The notes beneath the pieces were generated by a model. That model was not told the origin of the DNA and did no database searches. It saw only the letters and a list, made by a program, of their open reading frames with translations. This document shows, piece by piece, positions 17,371 to 25,278 of a stretch of 64,000 nucleotides of DNA; the stretch's first letter is position 1, and every line of letters starts with the position of its first letter. This DNA is from Clostridiaceae bacterium Marseille-Q3526 (lineage in GTDB: Bacteria; Bacillota; Clostridia; Lachnospirales; Lachnospiraceae), in NCBI GenBank assembly GCA_018223375.1, contig JAGTTS010000010.1, forward strand, positions 28,971 to 92,970, in the 5' to 3' direction. Position numbers and translations under genes: made by a program.

Positions 17371-17430
17371 ATGGTTTCCTCCGCCTATGTTTCATACATT
17401 GTTAATATGCTATTCATAATTTATTCACAA

Positions 17431-17461
17431 TTATTTTTTATACTAATTGTATAAAAAATAA
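17431..17461. promoter_or_regulatory. AT-rich 13-bp perfect palindrome upstream of ppaC
   Basis: TTATTTTTTATAC (17431-17443), five bases, then its exact complement (17449-17461), 61 bases before the ppaC start. The -10-like TATAC and TACAAT strings fall inside it, so it could be an operator overlapping the promoter. No known regulator site is recognised. Confidence 0.45.
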
Positions 17462-17511
17462 AGCGTACAAATCATTTTTTTATCCGATTTGCATATAGAT
17501 TTTTCATAATT

Positions 17512-17538
17512 CCCCCGGTCATCTTCGGATGCCGGGGG
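17512..17538 (-). terminator. GC-rich hairpin after the glucokinase gene
   Basis: CCCCCGG (17512-17518) pairs with CCGGGGG (17532-17538) and CATC with GATG around a four-base loop. On the plus strand that loop is TTCG closed by C-G. It lies about 50 bases after the glucokinase stop. Only a weak T tract follows on the minus strand, so its role as terminator is a moderate guess. Confidence 0.5.
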
Positions 17539-17589
17539 CTCCTCATTTCTCAGGGCTGTTTTCTGCCTGAGCCTGTTTTCTCTCCGTTC

Positions 17590-18534
17590 CTAGTCCAGAA
17601 TCAGTCTGGCCGCCCCGTAAATTCCGGCGTCGTTGCCCAGCTGCGCAAGGGTGATCTCCGCCTTCTGGTCAGAAAGGGTGGTAAACTGGTCGAAATATTT
17701 CCTGATTCCCTCTGTCAGAAAGCTGCCTGCCCTGGACACGCCTCCTCCGATGACAAACACCTCCGGATCTACGGTCATGGACACAACGGACAGAGCCCAG
17801 CCCAGGTAGTAGAATACGGTATCCATCACGCGGCAGGCCATGGCGTCTCCGGCCTTCGCGCAGTCCAGCACGTCCTTGGCAGTGATATCTGCGCCGAATT
17901 TTCTCATCTCTGTGTCAGAGCTGTCCTGCTCCATGGCTCTTCTGGCTTCCCTGGCGATTCCCGTGGCGGAGGCCACCTGCTCCAGACAGCCATAGCCGCC
18001 GCAGTTGCACGGCTCCTTCTCCCCTTCGCGGATGCGCAGATGTCCGATCTCGCCGCCGGTTCCGTGCTTTCCTGCGACTATCTTCTTATCGAGAATCACG
18101 CCGCCGCCTACGCCGGTTCCCAGAGTCACCATGACAATATCGCTGAAGCCTTTTCCTCCGCCCTGCCACATCTCTCCCAGAGCGGCCACGTTGGCGTCGT
18201 TTCCTGTTCTGACTAAAGCGCCGTCTAACAGGGCGCTCAGCTCCTTCTGCGGATTCTTATTCTTCCAGCCCAGATTTACGCACACGCCTACGAAGCCGTC
18301 CGGCATCACTGGCCCCGGAAGGCCAAGTCCTGCTCCGGCCAGGTCAGAAAGAGAAAGGCCTCTCTCTGAAAGCTTCTCCTTCACAGAGGCCGCTGCGTCA
18401 GGAAGGATAAACGCCCCGTCCTCCTCCTTCCTGGTGGGAATCTCCCACTTCTCCATCAGGGTTCCGTCCATCTCAAACAGACCAAGCTTTACCGTTGTTC
18501 CTCCTACGTCGATTCCGATACATTTTTTTCCCAT
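17590..18534 (-). CDS. glcK: ROK family glucokinase
   Basis: 314-residue ROK kinase predicted to phosphorylate glucose with ATP at the entry to glycolysis. Seen: the N-terminal GIDVGGTTVKLG phosphate-binding loop, the TGNDANVAALGE substrate segment with its catalytic aspartate, the GTGVGGGVI loop, and the zinc motif CNCGGYGCLE that marks ROK proteins. The length is normal for bacterial glucokinases. No N-terminal DNA-binding domain is present, so this is an enzyme and not a ROK repressor. It has its own promoter at 18584-18612 and three tandem 14-mers further upstream. Confidence 0.9.
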   Translation of the reverse strand: MGKKCIGIDVGGTTVKLGLFEMDGTLMEKWEIPTRKEEDGAFILPDAAASVKEKLSERGLSLSDLAGAGLGLPGPVMPDGFVGVCVNLGWKNKNPQKELSALLDGALVRTGNDANVAALGEMWQGGGKGFSDIVMVTLGTGVGGGVILDKKIVAGKHGTGGEIGHLRIREGEKEPCNCGGYGCLEQVASATGIAREARRAMEQDSSDTEMRKFGADITAKDVLDCAKAGDAMACRVMDTVFYYLGWALSVVSMTVDPEVFVIGGGVSRAGSFLTEGIRKYFDQFTTLSDQKAEITLAQLGNDAGIYGAARLILD

Positions 18535-18583
18535 TAAAAAGCTCCTTTATCTATAATGCCTTTATCTTTGTTTTCTGTTTTCC

Positions 18584-18612
18584 AGTATACAAGAACCGTG
18601 TTTTATTTGCAA
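18584..18612 (-). promoter_or_regulatory. Promoter of glcK
   Basis: Minus strand TTGCAA (18607-18612), 17-base spacer, TATACT (18584-18589), about 50 bases before the glcK start. Confidence 0.65.
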
Positions 18613-18644
18613 GGTGCGTTTGCCGTACCGGCGTCAGTCAGGCG

Positions 18645-18686
18645 CTGGAATCTACGCGCTGGAATCTGCTCACTGGAATCAGCGCG
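18645..18686. repeat. Three tandem 14-bp repeats upstream of the glcK promoter
   Basis: CTGGAATCTACGCG, CTGGAATCTGCTCA and CTGGAATCAGCGCG start at 18645, 18659 and 18673, exactly 14 bases apart. They lie 32-75 bases upstream of the glcK -35 and just after the terminator of the dehydrogenase gene. A protein-binding array is possible. Confidence 0.5.
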
Positions 18687-18687
18687 C

Positions 18688-18740
18688 CAAAAAGCCAAGG
18701 GGCCGGCACTTGGTCAGTGGGCGGCTCCTTGGCTTTCCAT
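18688..18740 (-). terminator. Terminator of the dehydrogenase operon
   Basis: AAAGCCAAGG (18691-18700) pairs with CCTTGGCTTT (18727-18736). On the minus strand the stem is followed by a short T run, placed just after the dehydrogenase stop. Confidence 0.7.
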
Positions 18741-18748
18741 TTTAAACA

Positions 18749-19753
18749 TTATTTCTGAAGTTTTTTAATAATCTCTTCTGTATATTCGCTTGTGGAAGCA
18801 GTTCCGCGGAGATCCTTTGTCAGGCAGATCCCCTCCTGAAGCACCTCGTCCACCGCCTCCCTGATCCTGGCGGCGCACTCCGTTTCGCCAATATACTCTA
18901 ACATCATGCAGGCTGACCAGAGAAAAGCTGTGGGATTGGCCAGATTCTTTCCTGCAATATCAGGCGCGCTTCCATGTACTGCCTCGAACATGGCATACTC
19001 TGTTCCAATATTGCTGGATGGAACCAGTCCCAGGCCTCCGATTAGGCCGCTGCACAGATCGGAAATAATATCTCCGTACAGATTCTGCATGACCATCACA
19101 TCAAACTGGTTCGGATTCATCACCAGCTGCATACAGGTGTTGTCAATAATCTTGTCATCTGCCTCAATCTGAGGATACTCCCCGGCTATCTCCCGGAAAA
19201 TGGACAGGAACATTCCGTCCGACTTCTTCAGGATGTTCGCCTTGTGGACGCAGGTCACTTTTTTTCTTCCATGAAGCGCCGCATATTCAAAGGCGTCGCG
19301 GATAATCCGCTCGCTGGCCTTTCTGGTGACAATCTTAACGGCATGAACGGTATTTTCATCTATCTGCTCTTCCTGTCCCACGTAAAGGCCCTCTGTATTT
19401 TCCCTGAAAATCACAATATCTACATCGTGAAACGGCGTATGGACTGCAGCATTAGAGCGGACCGGACGAATGTTGGCATATAAGTCGTACATTCCTCTGA
19501 GCGTCACGTTCAGGGAGCGGAATCCCGTTCCTACCGGCGTTGTAATGGGAGATTTTAACAGCACCTTCGTTCTCTCAAAAGAGCGGCAGGCTGCCTCCGG
19601 AATCAGGCTTCCGCTTCTCTTCCATTCATTTTCACCTACGTCAAACAATTCGTAATCCAGGGGCGCGCCAGCCGCCTCCAAAATTTTTAATACGCTGTCC
19701 ACTAATTCCGGACCGATTCCGTCTCCCCGAAATACTGTGACTGTCTTTTTCAT
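18749..19753 (-). CDS. Isocitrate/isopropylmalate dehydrogenase family enzyme
   Basis: 334-residue NAD(P)-dependent beta-decarboxylating dehydrogenase. Seen: FRGDGIGPEL at the N-terminus, the substrate-binding FRENTEGLYVGQE, and the family signature NLYGDIISDLCSGLIGG with GLVPSSNIG after it. The length fits NAD-isocitrate dehydrogenase, and homoisocitrate, isopropylmalate and tartrate dehydrogenases are close relatives, so the substrate is open. No leu or lys genes and no citrate synthase or aconitase lie nearby. It is the last gene of a unit with a permease and a DUF6282 hydrolase, 70 bases after the permease, which suggests use of an imported carboxylate. Confidence 0.85.
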   Translation of the reverse strand: MKKTVTVFRGDGIGPELVDSVLKILEAAGAPLDYELFDVGENEWKRSGSLIPEAACRSFERTKVLLKSPITTPVGTGFRSLNVTLRGMYDLYANIRPVRSNAAVHTPFHDVDIVIFRENTEGLYVGQEEQIDENTVHAVKIVTRKASERIIRDAFEYAALHGRKKVTCVHKANILKKSDGMFLSIFREIAGEYPQIEADDKIIDNTCMQLVMNPNQFDVMVMQNLYGDIISDLCSGLIGGLGLVPSSNIGTEYAMFEAVHGSAPDIAGKNLANPTAFLWSACMMLEYIGETECAARIREAVDEVLQEGICLTKDLRGTASTSEYTEEIIKKLQK

Positions 19754-19823
19754 GATCTGTCTCCCTTCTGCCAGCCCTCCAGAGCCGGTCTTTCTTTTTC
19801 CGTCCTATTTCTCTACCAAATCT

Positions 19824-21137
19824 CTACAAAAGTTCAGCTACTGCCAGGTTGTAAACGGCGCAGCAGATCACGCTGACTGGAACTGCGATAAACAACAGGC
19901 GGTTGAACAGGTGGTTTCTGTCCTCCTCACTTCCTACAGAGCCTAAAATCAGGCTGCCGCCGGAAGAAAACGGGCTGATGGCGCTGCTCTGGGCTCCAAG
20001 CACCGTGCAGGCAAACAGCGCGGCAGGATTTAAGCCTGTGGCCGCCGCCAGCGGAGGAATTAACGGGAACAGGGCCGGCGCTACTACTCCTGTGGTAGAG
20101 CTGAAGAAACTCATAAAAGCACCTACAAAGCTGAAGGCCAGCGGCACCATAGGCGTCGGCACGTTCGATCCGATCCAGGCGGAAAGCGCCTCGATTGTTC
20201 CTGCCTTTACCGCTACCGCAATCAGCATTCCGGCTCCTGCAATCATTAAAATCGTATTCCATGGAATGCGGGCAATCACCTCTTTCTGAGGAGCCAGCTT
20301 CAGTAAAAGAGCAGCTACTGCAAAGCAGACGGCAACCAGGCCTACGTCAATTCTTCCGCTGATGACGCCCACCAGAGTATTCTGAGGAAGCGCCAGCTTT
20401 AAAAGCGGGAATACAAGCACAACCGCCATCATGGCCAGCATCAGATATAAGGTCAGCTTCTGATCCTTCTCAAACGCCGCCGGTTTTTCAAATACAACTC
20501 CTTTTCCAATTCCGCGGTTGGAACGGAAACCAAAGCGGAACACGCTGATAAGAATCAGGGAAAATACAATAGAAAATGCAAAAATCTTCATTTCCTCTGT
20601 AAAGGAATCAGGCGCCGCAAGGGCCGGTTCCGCCTCGTAGGCAGTCTCCATCAGGCCTCTGAACACCACGCCTAAGGCCGCTGTGGAAAAGTTTCCGCCT
20701 GCCAGAGCGCCGCAGTTAATAGCCACCGCTCCCGTAAGCTTATCCATCTTCGCTTCCTCGCAGATCAGCATGGTAATAGGAGCCAGAAATGCCAGTACCG
20801 TAAAATACGCCGCTCCCATTATAGAAAGGACTACTGCCACGAAAAATAAAGCGAATGGAAGCATTCCCGGAAATTTCCTGCATGTATAAAGCAGGTGGGA
20901 CGACACTTTTTCCAGGGTTCCGTTTACTGCCGCAAAGTTATAAAACAGTGAAACGCTTAAAATAACAAACATGGTGCTGGTCGGCCAGCAGGCCACCAGC
21001 TCCTTTGTACTCATCCCAAGGCCAAAACAGCCTAAAAGGTAGGCAAAGGCCATACAGAAAAAGCCTGTGTTAATCTGCGTCTTATATCCCAGAACGACCG
21101 CCAGGGCGATTGAAGCTACAAGCAGTATGCTGAGCAT
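19824..21137 (-). CDS. SLC13/DASS-type or ArsB/NhaD-superfamily carboxylate permease
   Basis: 437-residue transporter with about eleven membrane helices arranged as two halves. GGNFSTAALGVVF in the first half and SSTTGVVAPALFPLIPPLAAATG plus GAQSSAISPFSSGGSL in the second resemble the paired hairpin and Ser/Thr-rich motifs of the SLC13/citrate transporter superfamily. It should import a di- or tricarboxylate across the cytoplasmic membrane, probably with sodium. It starts two bases after the DUF6282 gene ends, so the two are coupled. Substrate identity is inference from the neighbouring dehydrogenase. Confidence 0.8.
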   Translation of the reverse strand: MLSILLVASIALAVVLGYKTQINTGFFCMAFAYLLGCFGLGMSTKELVACWPTSTMFVILSVSLFYNFAAVNGTLEKVSSHLLYTCRKFPGMLPFALFFVAVVLSIMGAAYFTVLAFLAPITMLICEEAKMDKLTGAVAINCGALAGGNFSTAALGVVFRGLMETAYEAEPALAAPDSFTEEMKIFAFSIVFSLILISVFRFGFRSNRGIGKGVVFEKPAAFEKDQKLTLYLMLAMMAVVLVFPLLKLALPQNTLVGVISGRIDVGLVAVCFAVAALLLKLAPQKEVIARIPWNTILMIAGAGMLIAVAVKAGTIEALSAWIGSNVPTPMVPLAFSFVGAFMSFFSSTTGVVAPALFPLIPPLAAATGLNPAALFACTVLGAQSSAISPFSSGGSLILGSVGSEEDRNHLFNRLLFIAVPVSVICCAVYNLAVAELL

Positions 21138-21139
21138 GA

Positions 21140-22009
21140 TTACTCCTCCTCTCTGATTCCCAGAAGCTGTCTCTGGATCGTGTGGGTCATATAGTAAACC
21201 TCATCTCTGGAAATTCCTCCATCTAACAGGAACTGGATATACTCTGCAAGAGCCAGCTCCCAGTGGGGATTCTCCGTCTGTCCGCCGTCTGTGGACACCA
21301 TCACATTTTTATATCCGGCTTCCTTCACCATGTCCAGGTTATCCTGAAGATTACTCTTATATCGGCCGTTTCCCATATTTTGGGCGTAACACCGCTCTAA
21401 AATAATGTCATAATCCTTTACCATGCGGATCTGGTCCTCCAGGCTCATGTCCACAATCCACCACTCCGGATGTGTCAGGACAATCTTTTTGATTCCCGCA
21501 TTTCTGGCCTCCTCCACTACGATAAAGGCTTCCTTGGGAGAAATATGGGCAGTTCCTAACACTGCGTCGAAATCCTTCACCAGCTGGAAAATATCTGAAA
21601 GTTCCGGCACGATTTTTCCGTCTCTCACCACTTCCGCGCACTGGCTGGCATCCTGCCCCACCTTTTCCATGTGGTTTCTGGCTGACTGCGTGGGCAGCCA
21701 TACAACCTTCGCTCCCAGTTTAAGCGCAGTCTCCGCCGCTTTCGGGTTGATTCCCCCTACCACGCGGTTCAAGGTAATGCTTCCGAACATGGTAAAATCA
21801 TTGGTGCCTCCATGGACTCTCTCATTGTACCGGTTGCACAGATAGGCTCTCTCTGCCGTACTTCCCTGGTGGGTTTTAATCACGATTCCTCTGGCTCCCG
21901 CCCTGATCCCAGCTTCCATCAGCTCAAAATCATCATACGCTCTGAGCCGTAAATCGGGATTAGAATGGACGTGCATATCAATCACGCCTTTCATCAGATT
22001 GCTGCTCAT
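21140..22009 (-). CDS. DUF6282 family metal-dependent hydrolase
   Basis: 290-residue amidohydrolase-like protein. The start is placed at 22009 (MSSNLMKG) because AGAGGAAGGG lies just before it; an ATG 27 bases upstream has no such site. DMHVHSNPDLR supplies the HxH metal pair, with later GTAHIS, LTHPEWW and VSTDGGQTENPHW giving further metal and acid ligands of a TIM-barrel hydrolase. I would expect it to open a lactone or cyclic amide, but the family's substrate is not known to me. It leads the permease-dehydrogenase unit, divergent from a LysR gene. Confidence 0.75.
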   Translation of the reverse strand: MSSNLMKGVIDMHVHSNPDLRLRAYDDFELMEAGIRAGARGIVIKTHQGSTAERAYLCNRYNERVHGGTNDFTMFGSITLNRVVGGINPKAAETALKLGAKVVWLPTQSARNHMEKVGQDASQCAEVVRDGKIVPELSDIFQLVKDFDAVLGTAHISPKEAFIVVEEARNAGIKKIVLTHPEWWIVDMSLEDQIRMVKDYDIILERCYAQNMGNGRYKSNLQDNLDMVKEAGYKNVMVSTDGGQTENPHWELALAEYIQFLLDGGISRDEVYYMTHTIQRQLLGIREEE

Positions 22010-22083
22010 GTTTTCCCTTCCTCTCTTGTAATGCACATTGTATATTTTTGATAATAAATCCGGATTGCTTTTAGACGTTTTTT

Positions 22084-22140
22084 ATTATACACTGAGTTAT
22101 ATCATCGGAGAAAGACAGATTTTTTAATAGAATCCATCGG
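22084..22140. promoter_or_regulatory. Divergent control region with LysR-like direct repeats
   Basis: Minus-strand TATAAT (22084-22089, within GTGTATAAT) faces the DUF6282 gene. CATCGG occurs at 22103-22108 and 22135-22140, 32 bases apart, as ATCATCGGAGAAA and ATCCATCGGAAAAA; the nearer copy covers the weak -35. This layout suits an activator of the LysR type. Confidence 0.5.
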
Positions 22141-22174
22141 AAAAAACAATATCAAAACAGGGGGAGACTACTCT

Positions 22175-23113
22175 ATGGATATGAAAGAACTCAATTATAT
22201 TGTTGCGATTGCAGATGCAGGAAGCATCTCTGCCGCCGCTGAAAAGCTGTTCATGGCTCAGTCAAGCCTGAGCCAGGCTCTTTCTTTATATGAATCAGAA
22301 CTGGGAACGCCTATTTTTGTGCGCACCTCCCGCGGAGTACGCCCCACTCCGTCAGGAAGTGTGTTTATCTCTCATGCCAGGCAGATTTTAAATCACTACC
22401 GCCTGGCCCAGAGCGAGGTCTGGGATATTGAAGGGCTGAACGGAGGCAGGGTAGAATTCGGCATCAGTTCTTTCCGCGGAACCTACCTTCTTCCCCCTGC
22501 CCTGAAGCAGTTTCACGCCTCCTATCCGCAGATTCAGGTGGAAATCACAGAGCTGGACAGCTGGGATCTGGAGGATCGGATTTTAAAAGGCCTGTTGGAC
22601 ATTGCCCTGATTGCCGCTCCATCGGAAAAAATCAGGCACAGCTGCGATTTTCTGATGAAGGACGAAATCGTCCTGGCCGCGTCTGTAAACCATCCTGTCA
22701 TGGCCTTCGCCCATCCCTGCGGCCAACACTCCGGCGAATACTGGATCGATCTGAAGGACACAAAAGATTTCACCTACATTCTCGGTTCTCCTGGCACAGT
22801 TCTGGGAAAAATGCTTCGCAGGGAGCTTTTAAAGGCCGGCGTAGAGCCGGCTGCAGGCAGCTCCCAGGTTTCCGCCCCCATGGCCGCCGCTATGGCCAGA
22901 GCCGGGCTGGGGCTGGCCGCCACCTACCGCTCCTGTATTCCGGCTCATGAATCGGCACAGTATCTGAAAATCGGCAGAAAGGGCGTATTTTTAGATCTGG
23001 CCCTGATTTACCCATCTGGAGGCTACCGTTCCAAAGCAGCAGCGGCTTTAGGAGAAGTACTCCGGCAGACTTATCTGGGACTGGAACGTGAAACGCGGCA
23101 GATATATGATTAA
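22175..23113 (+). CDS. LysR family transcriptional regulator
   Basis: 312-residue LysR-type regulator. Residues 1-60 form the winged helix (MKELNYIVAIADAGSISAAAEKLFMAQSSLSQ pattern, with the usual A-A-E-x-L and S-x-S-L-S-Q residues), followed by the linker helix and an effector-binding domain from about 90 (GISSFRGTYLLPP). CAGGGGGAGA precedes the start. It is divergent from the DUF6282-permease-dehydrogenase unit across 165 bases and most likely controls it in response to the imported compound or an intermediate. Confidence 0.92.
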   Translation: MDMKELNYIVAIADAGSISAAAEKLFMAQSSLSQALSLYESELGTPIFVRTSRGVRPTPSGSVFISHARQILNHYRLAQSEVWDIEGLNGGRVEFGISSFRGTYLLPPALKQFHASYPQIQVEITELDSWDLEDRILKGLLDIALIAAPSEKIRHSCDFLMKDEIVLAASVNHPVMAFAHPCGQHSGEYWIDLKDTKDFTYILGSPGTVLGKMLRRELLKAGVEPAAGSSQVSAPMAAAMARAGLGLAATYRSCIPAHESAQYLKIGRKGVFLDLALIYPSGGYRSKAAAALGEVLRQTYLGLERETRQIYD

Positions 23114-23133
23114 GACCTCTATATTTAAGTAAA

Positions 23134-23182
23134 AAAAGGACGTTCCCCAGCTTCTCACATCAAAGCTGGAAAACGTCCTTTT
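23134..23182. terminator. Bidirectional terminator between LysR and tkt
   Basis: AAAAGGACGTTCCCCAGCT pairs with AGCTGGAAAACGTCCTTTT (right arm ends at 23182) around TCTCACATCAA, with A and T tracts outside. Confidence 0.85.
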
Positions 23183-23254
23183 CTCTATTTCTTTTTTATT
23201 TTATCTGACTATCTGAGCATCACAATGTTCATACCTGCTGACTCTGCAGTCTCC

Positions 23255-25234
23255 TTACAGGCTCTTCACTGTATTGACCACGTTCTCAACAGTAAATCCA
23301 AACTTCTCGAACAGCTCTGCCGCCGGGCCGCTGGCTCCAAAGCCCTTCATGGAGACGATGGCTCCGTCGAGTCCTGTATATCTCTCCCATCCGAAGCTTC
23401 CAAGGGCCTCCACAGCCACTCTCTTTCTCACTGCCTTCGGAAGTACAGACTCTCTGTACTCGGCGCTCTGCTCCTCAAAGAGATCCATACAAGGCATGGA
23501 TACCACGCGGATCTTCATTCCGTCCTTCTCAAGCTCTGCCTTTGCCTTCACTGCCAGTCCTACCTCAGAACCTGTGGCAATCAGGATGACATCCGGAGTT
23601 CCCTCGCAGTCCTCCAGCACATAGCCGCCCTTTAATGCCTCCTTACTGCTGCCCTTCATCGGCTCCAGATTCTGTCTGGAAAGAACTAAGGCTGTCGGAG
23701 TGCTCTTAGATGTAACAGCGCTGTACCATGCGGCCTGTGTCTCTGTGGCGTCGCATGGACGGAACACATGGAAGTTCGGCATTGCCCGAAGAGCTGCCAG
23801 CTGTTCGATAGGCTCATGGGTCGGGCCGTCCTCGCCTACTCCAATGCTGTCATGGGTAAACACATAGGTAAGCGGAGTTCCCATCAGCGCGGACAGACGG
23901 GCCATAGGCTTCACATAATCGCTGAATACGAAGAAAGTAGCCACATATGGCTTTAAACCTCCGTGAAGAGCCATACCATTTCCGATAGCGGCCATAGCCA
24001 GCTCTCTTACGCCGAAGTGAAGATTTCTTCCGCTTCTGTCCTCTTTAGAGAAATCTCCCTTTCCATCCATATAAGTCTTGTTGGAAGGCGCCAGATCTGC
24101 GCTTCCTCCGATCAGGTTCGGAAGTCTGTCTTTTAATACATTGATAATCTTTCCGGAAAGAGAACGGGTAGCCTCTGCCTTCTCCTGTGCTGCCCAGTAG
24201 GAATCATCGTTTAACAGATCCTCAGCTGTACCGTTATGATACTGGTTCCACAGCTTCTCCATCTCCGGATATTCCTCACAGTAAGCGGCAAACATCACAT
24301 TCCATGCAGCTTCTGCCTCTGCCTTCTCGTTAGACAGCTCGTCGAAATGTCTGTAAACCTCCTCCGGTACGAAGAATGCCTCCTCGTAAGGCCAGTTTAA
24401 GGTCTCTCTGAGAGCCTTCACGTTCTCTGCTCCCAGCGGCTCGCCGTGAGCGCTTGCCTTGCCCTGCTTAGCCGGGCAGCCATAACCGATCTCTGTCTTA
24501 ATAGTAATGAAAGAAGGACGCTCTGTATCCTGCTTGGCAGCCTCGATAGCCATAGCAATAGAATCAATGTTATTGCCATCCTCCACGGTAATCGTCTGGA
24601 ATCCAAAGGCGCGCATACGCTCCTCCACATTCTCACGGAACGCAATGTCTGTGCTTCCCTCAATGGAAATGCGGTTGGAATCGTAGAGCACGATGAGCTT
24701 GGAAAGTCCCAGAGTTCCCGCCAGTGAGAAAGCTTCAGAGGAAATTCCCTCCATCATACAGCCGTCTCCGCCCAGCACGTAGGTATAATGATCTACCACC
24801 GGATATTCTTCCTTGTTGAATACGCTGGCCAGATGTGCCTCTGCCATAGCCATACCTACTGCCATACCCATTCCTGCACCAAGAGGTCCTGTAGTGGCCT
24901 CCACGCCTACCGTATGGCCGTACTCCGGATGTCCAGGAGTCTTAGAACCAACCTGGCGGAAGTTCATCAGATCCTCCTTTGTCAGATCTCCTACCTTAAA
25001 CAGGTGAAGAAGGGAATAGAGAAGCATGGAGCCATGGCCGCCGGACAGGATAAAGCGGTCTCTGTTGGCCCAGTCCGGATTGGACGGATTGTAGTTTAAA
25101 TGATGCGCCCAAAGCTCGTAGCCAATAGGCGCGCAGCCCAGAGGAAGGCCCGGATGGCCGGAATTTGCCTTCTGGATTGCGTCGGCAGCTAAAATTCTGA
25201 CAGCGTTGATAGAGAGAGTATCAATCTGGTTCAT
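23255..25234 (-). CDS. tkt: Transketolase
   Basis: 659-residue thiamine diphosphate enzyme of the non-oxidative pentose phosphate pathway, moving two-carbon units between ketoses and aldoses. Seen: ANSGHPGLPLGCAPIGYEL at the N-terminus, the ThDP motif GDGCMMEGISSE, HDSIGVGEDGPTHEPIE in the pyrimidine domain, and FRPCDATE. Full length, single polypeptide. CAGGAGGTTATACAA precedes the start. It follows the DUF5711 gene by 44 bases and may share its transcript. Together with the fsa/talC-type gene at 49531 it could handle pentose phosphates. Confidence 0.96.
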   Translation of the reverse strand: MNQIDTLSINAVRILAADAIQKANSGHPGLPLGCAPIGYELWAHHLNYNPSNPDWANRDRFILSGGHGSMLLYSLLHLFKVGDLTKEDLMNFRQVGSKTPGHPEYGHTVGVEATTGPLGAGMGMAVGMAMAEAHLASVFNKEEYPVVDHYTYVLGGDGCMMEGISSEAFSLAGTLGLSKLIVLYDSNRISIEGSTDIAFRENVEERMRAFGFQTITVEDGNNIDSIAMAIEAAKQDTERPSFITIKTEIGYGCPAKQGKASAHGEPLGAENVKALRETLNWPYEEAFFVPEEVYRHFDELSNEKAEAEAAWNVMFAAYCEEYPEMEKLWNQYHNGTAEDLLNDDSYWAAQEKAEATRSLSGKIINVLKDRLPNLIGGSADLAPSNKTYMDGKGDFSKEDRSGRNLHFGVRELAMAAIGNGMALHGGLKPYVATFFVFSDYVKPMARLSALMGTPLTYVFTHDSIGVGEDGPTHEPIEQLAALRAMPNFHVFRPCDATETQAAWYSAVTSKSTPTALVLSRQNLEPMKGSSKEALKGGYVLEDCEGTPDVILIATGSEVGLAVKAKAELEKDGMKIRVVSMPCMDLFEEQSAEYRESVLPKAVRKRVAVEALGSFGWERYTGLDGAIVSMKGFGASGPAAELFEKFGFTVENVVNTVKSL

Positions 25235-25278
25235 TTGTATAACCTCCTGAAAATTAATTTGGTGTTTGGGTATATCGT

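Noticed and set aside
16525..17454. 309-codon plus-strand frame opposite ppaC
   Set aside because: Antisense shadow; it also crosses the palindrome and promoter zone.
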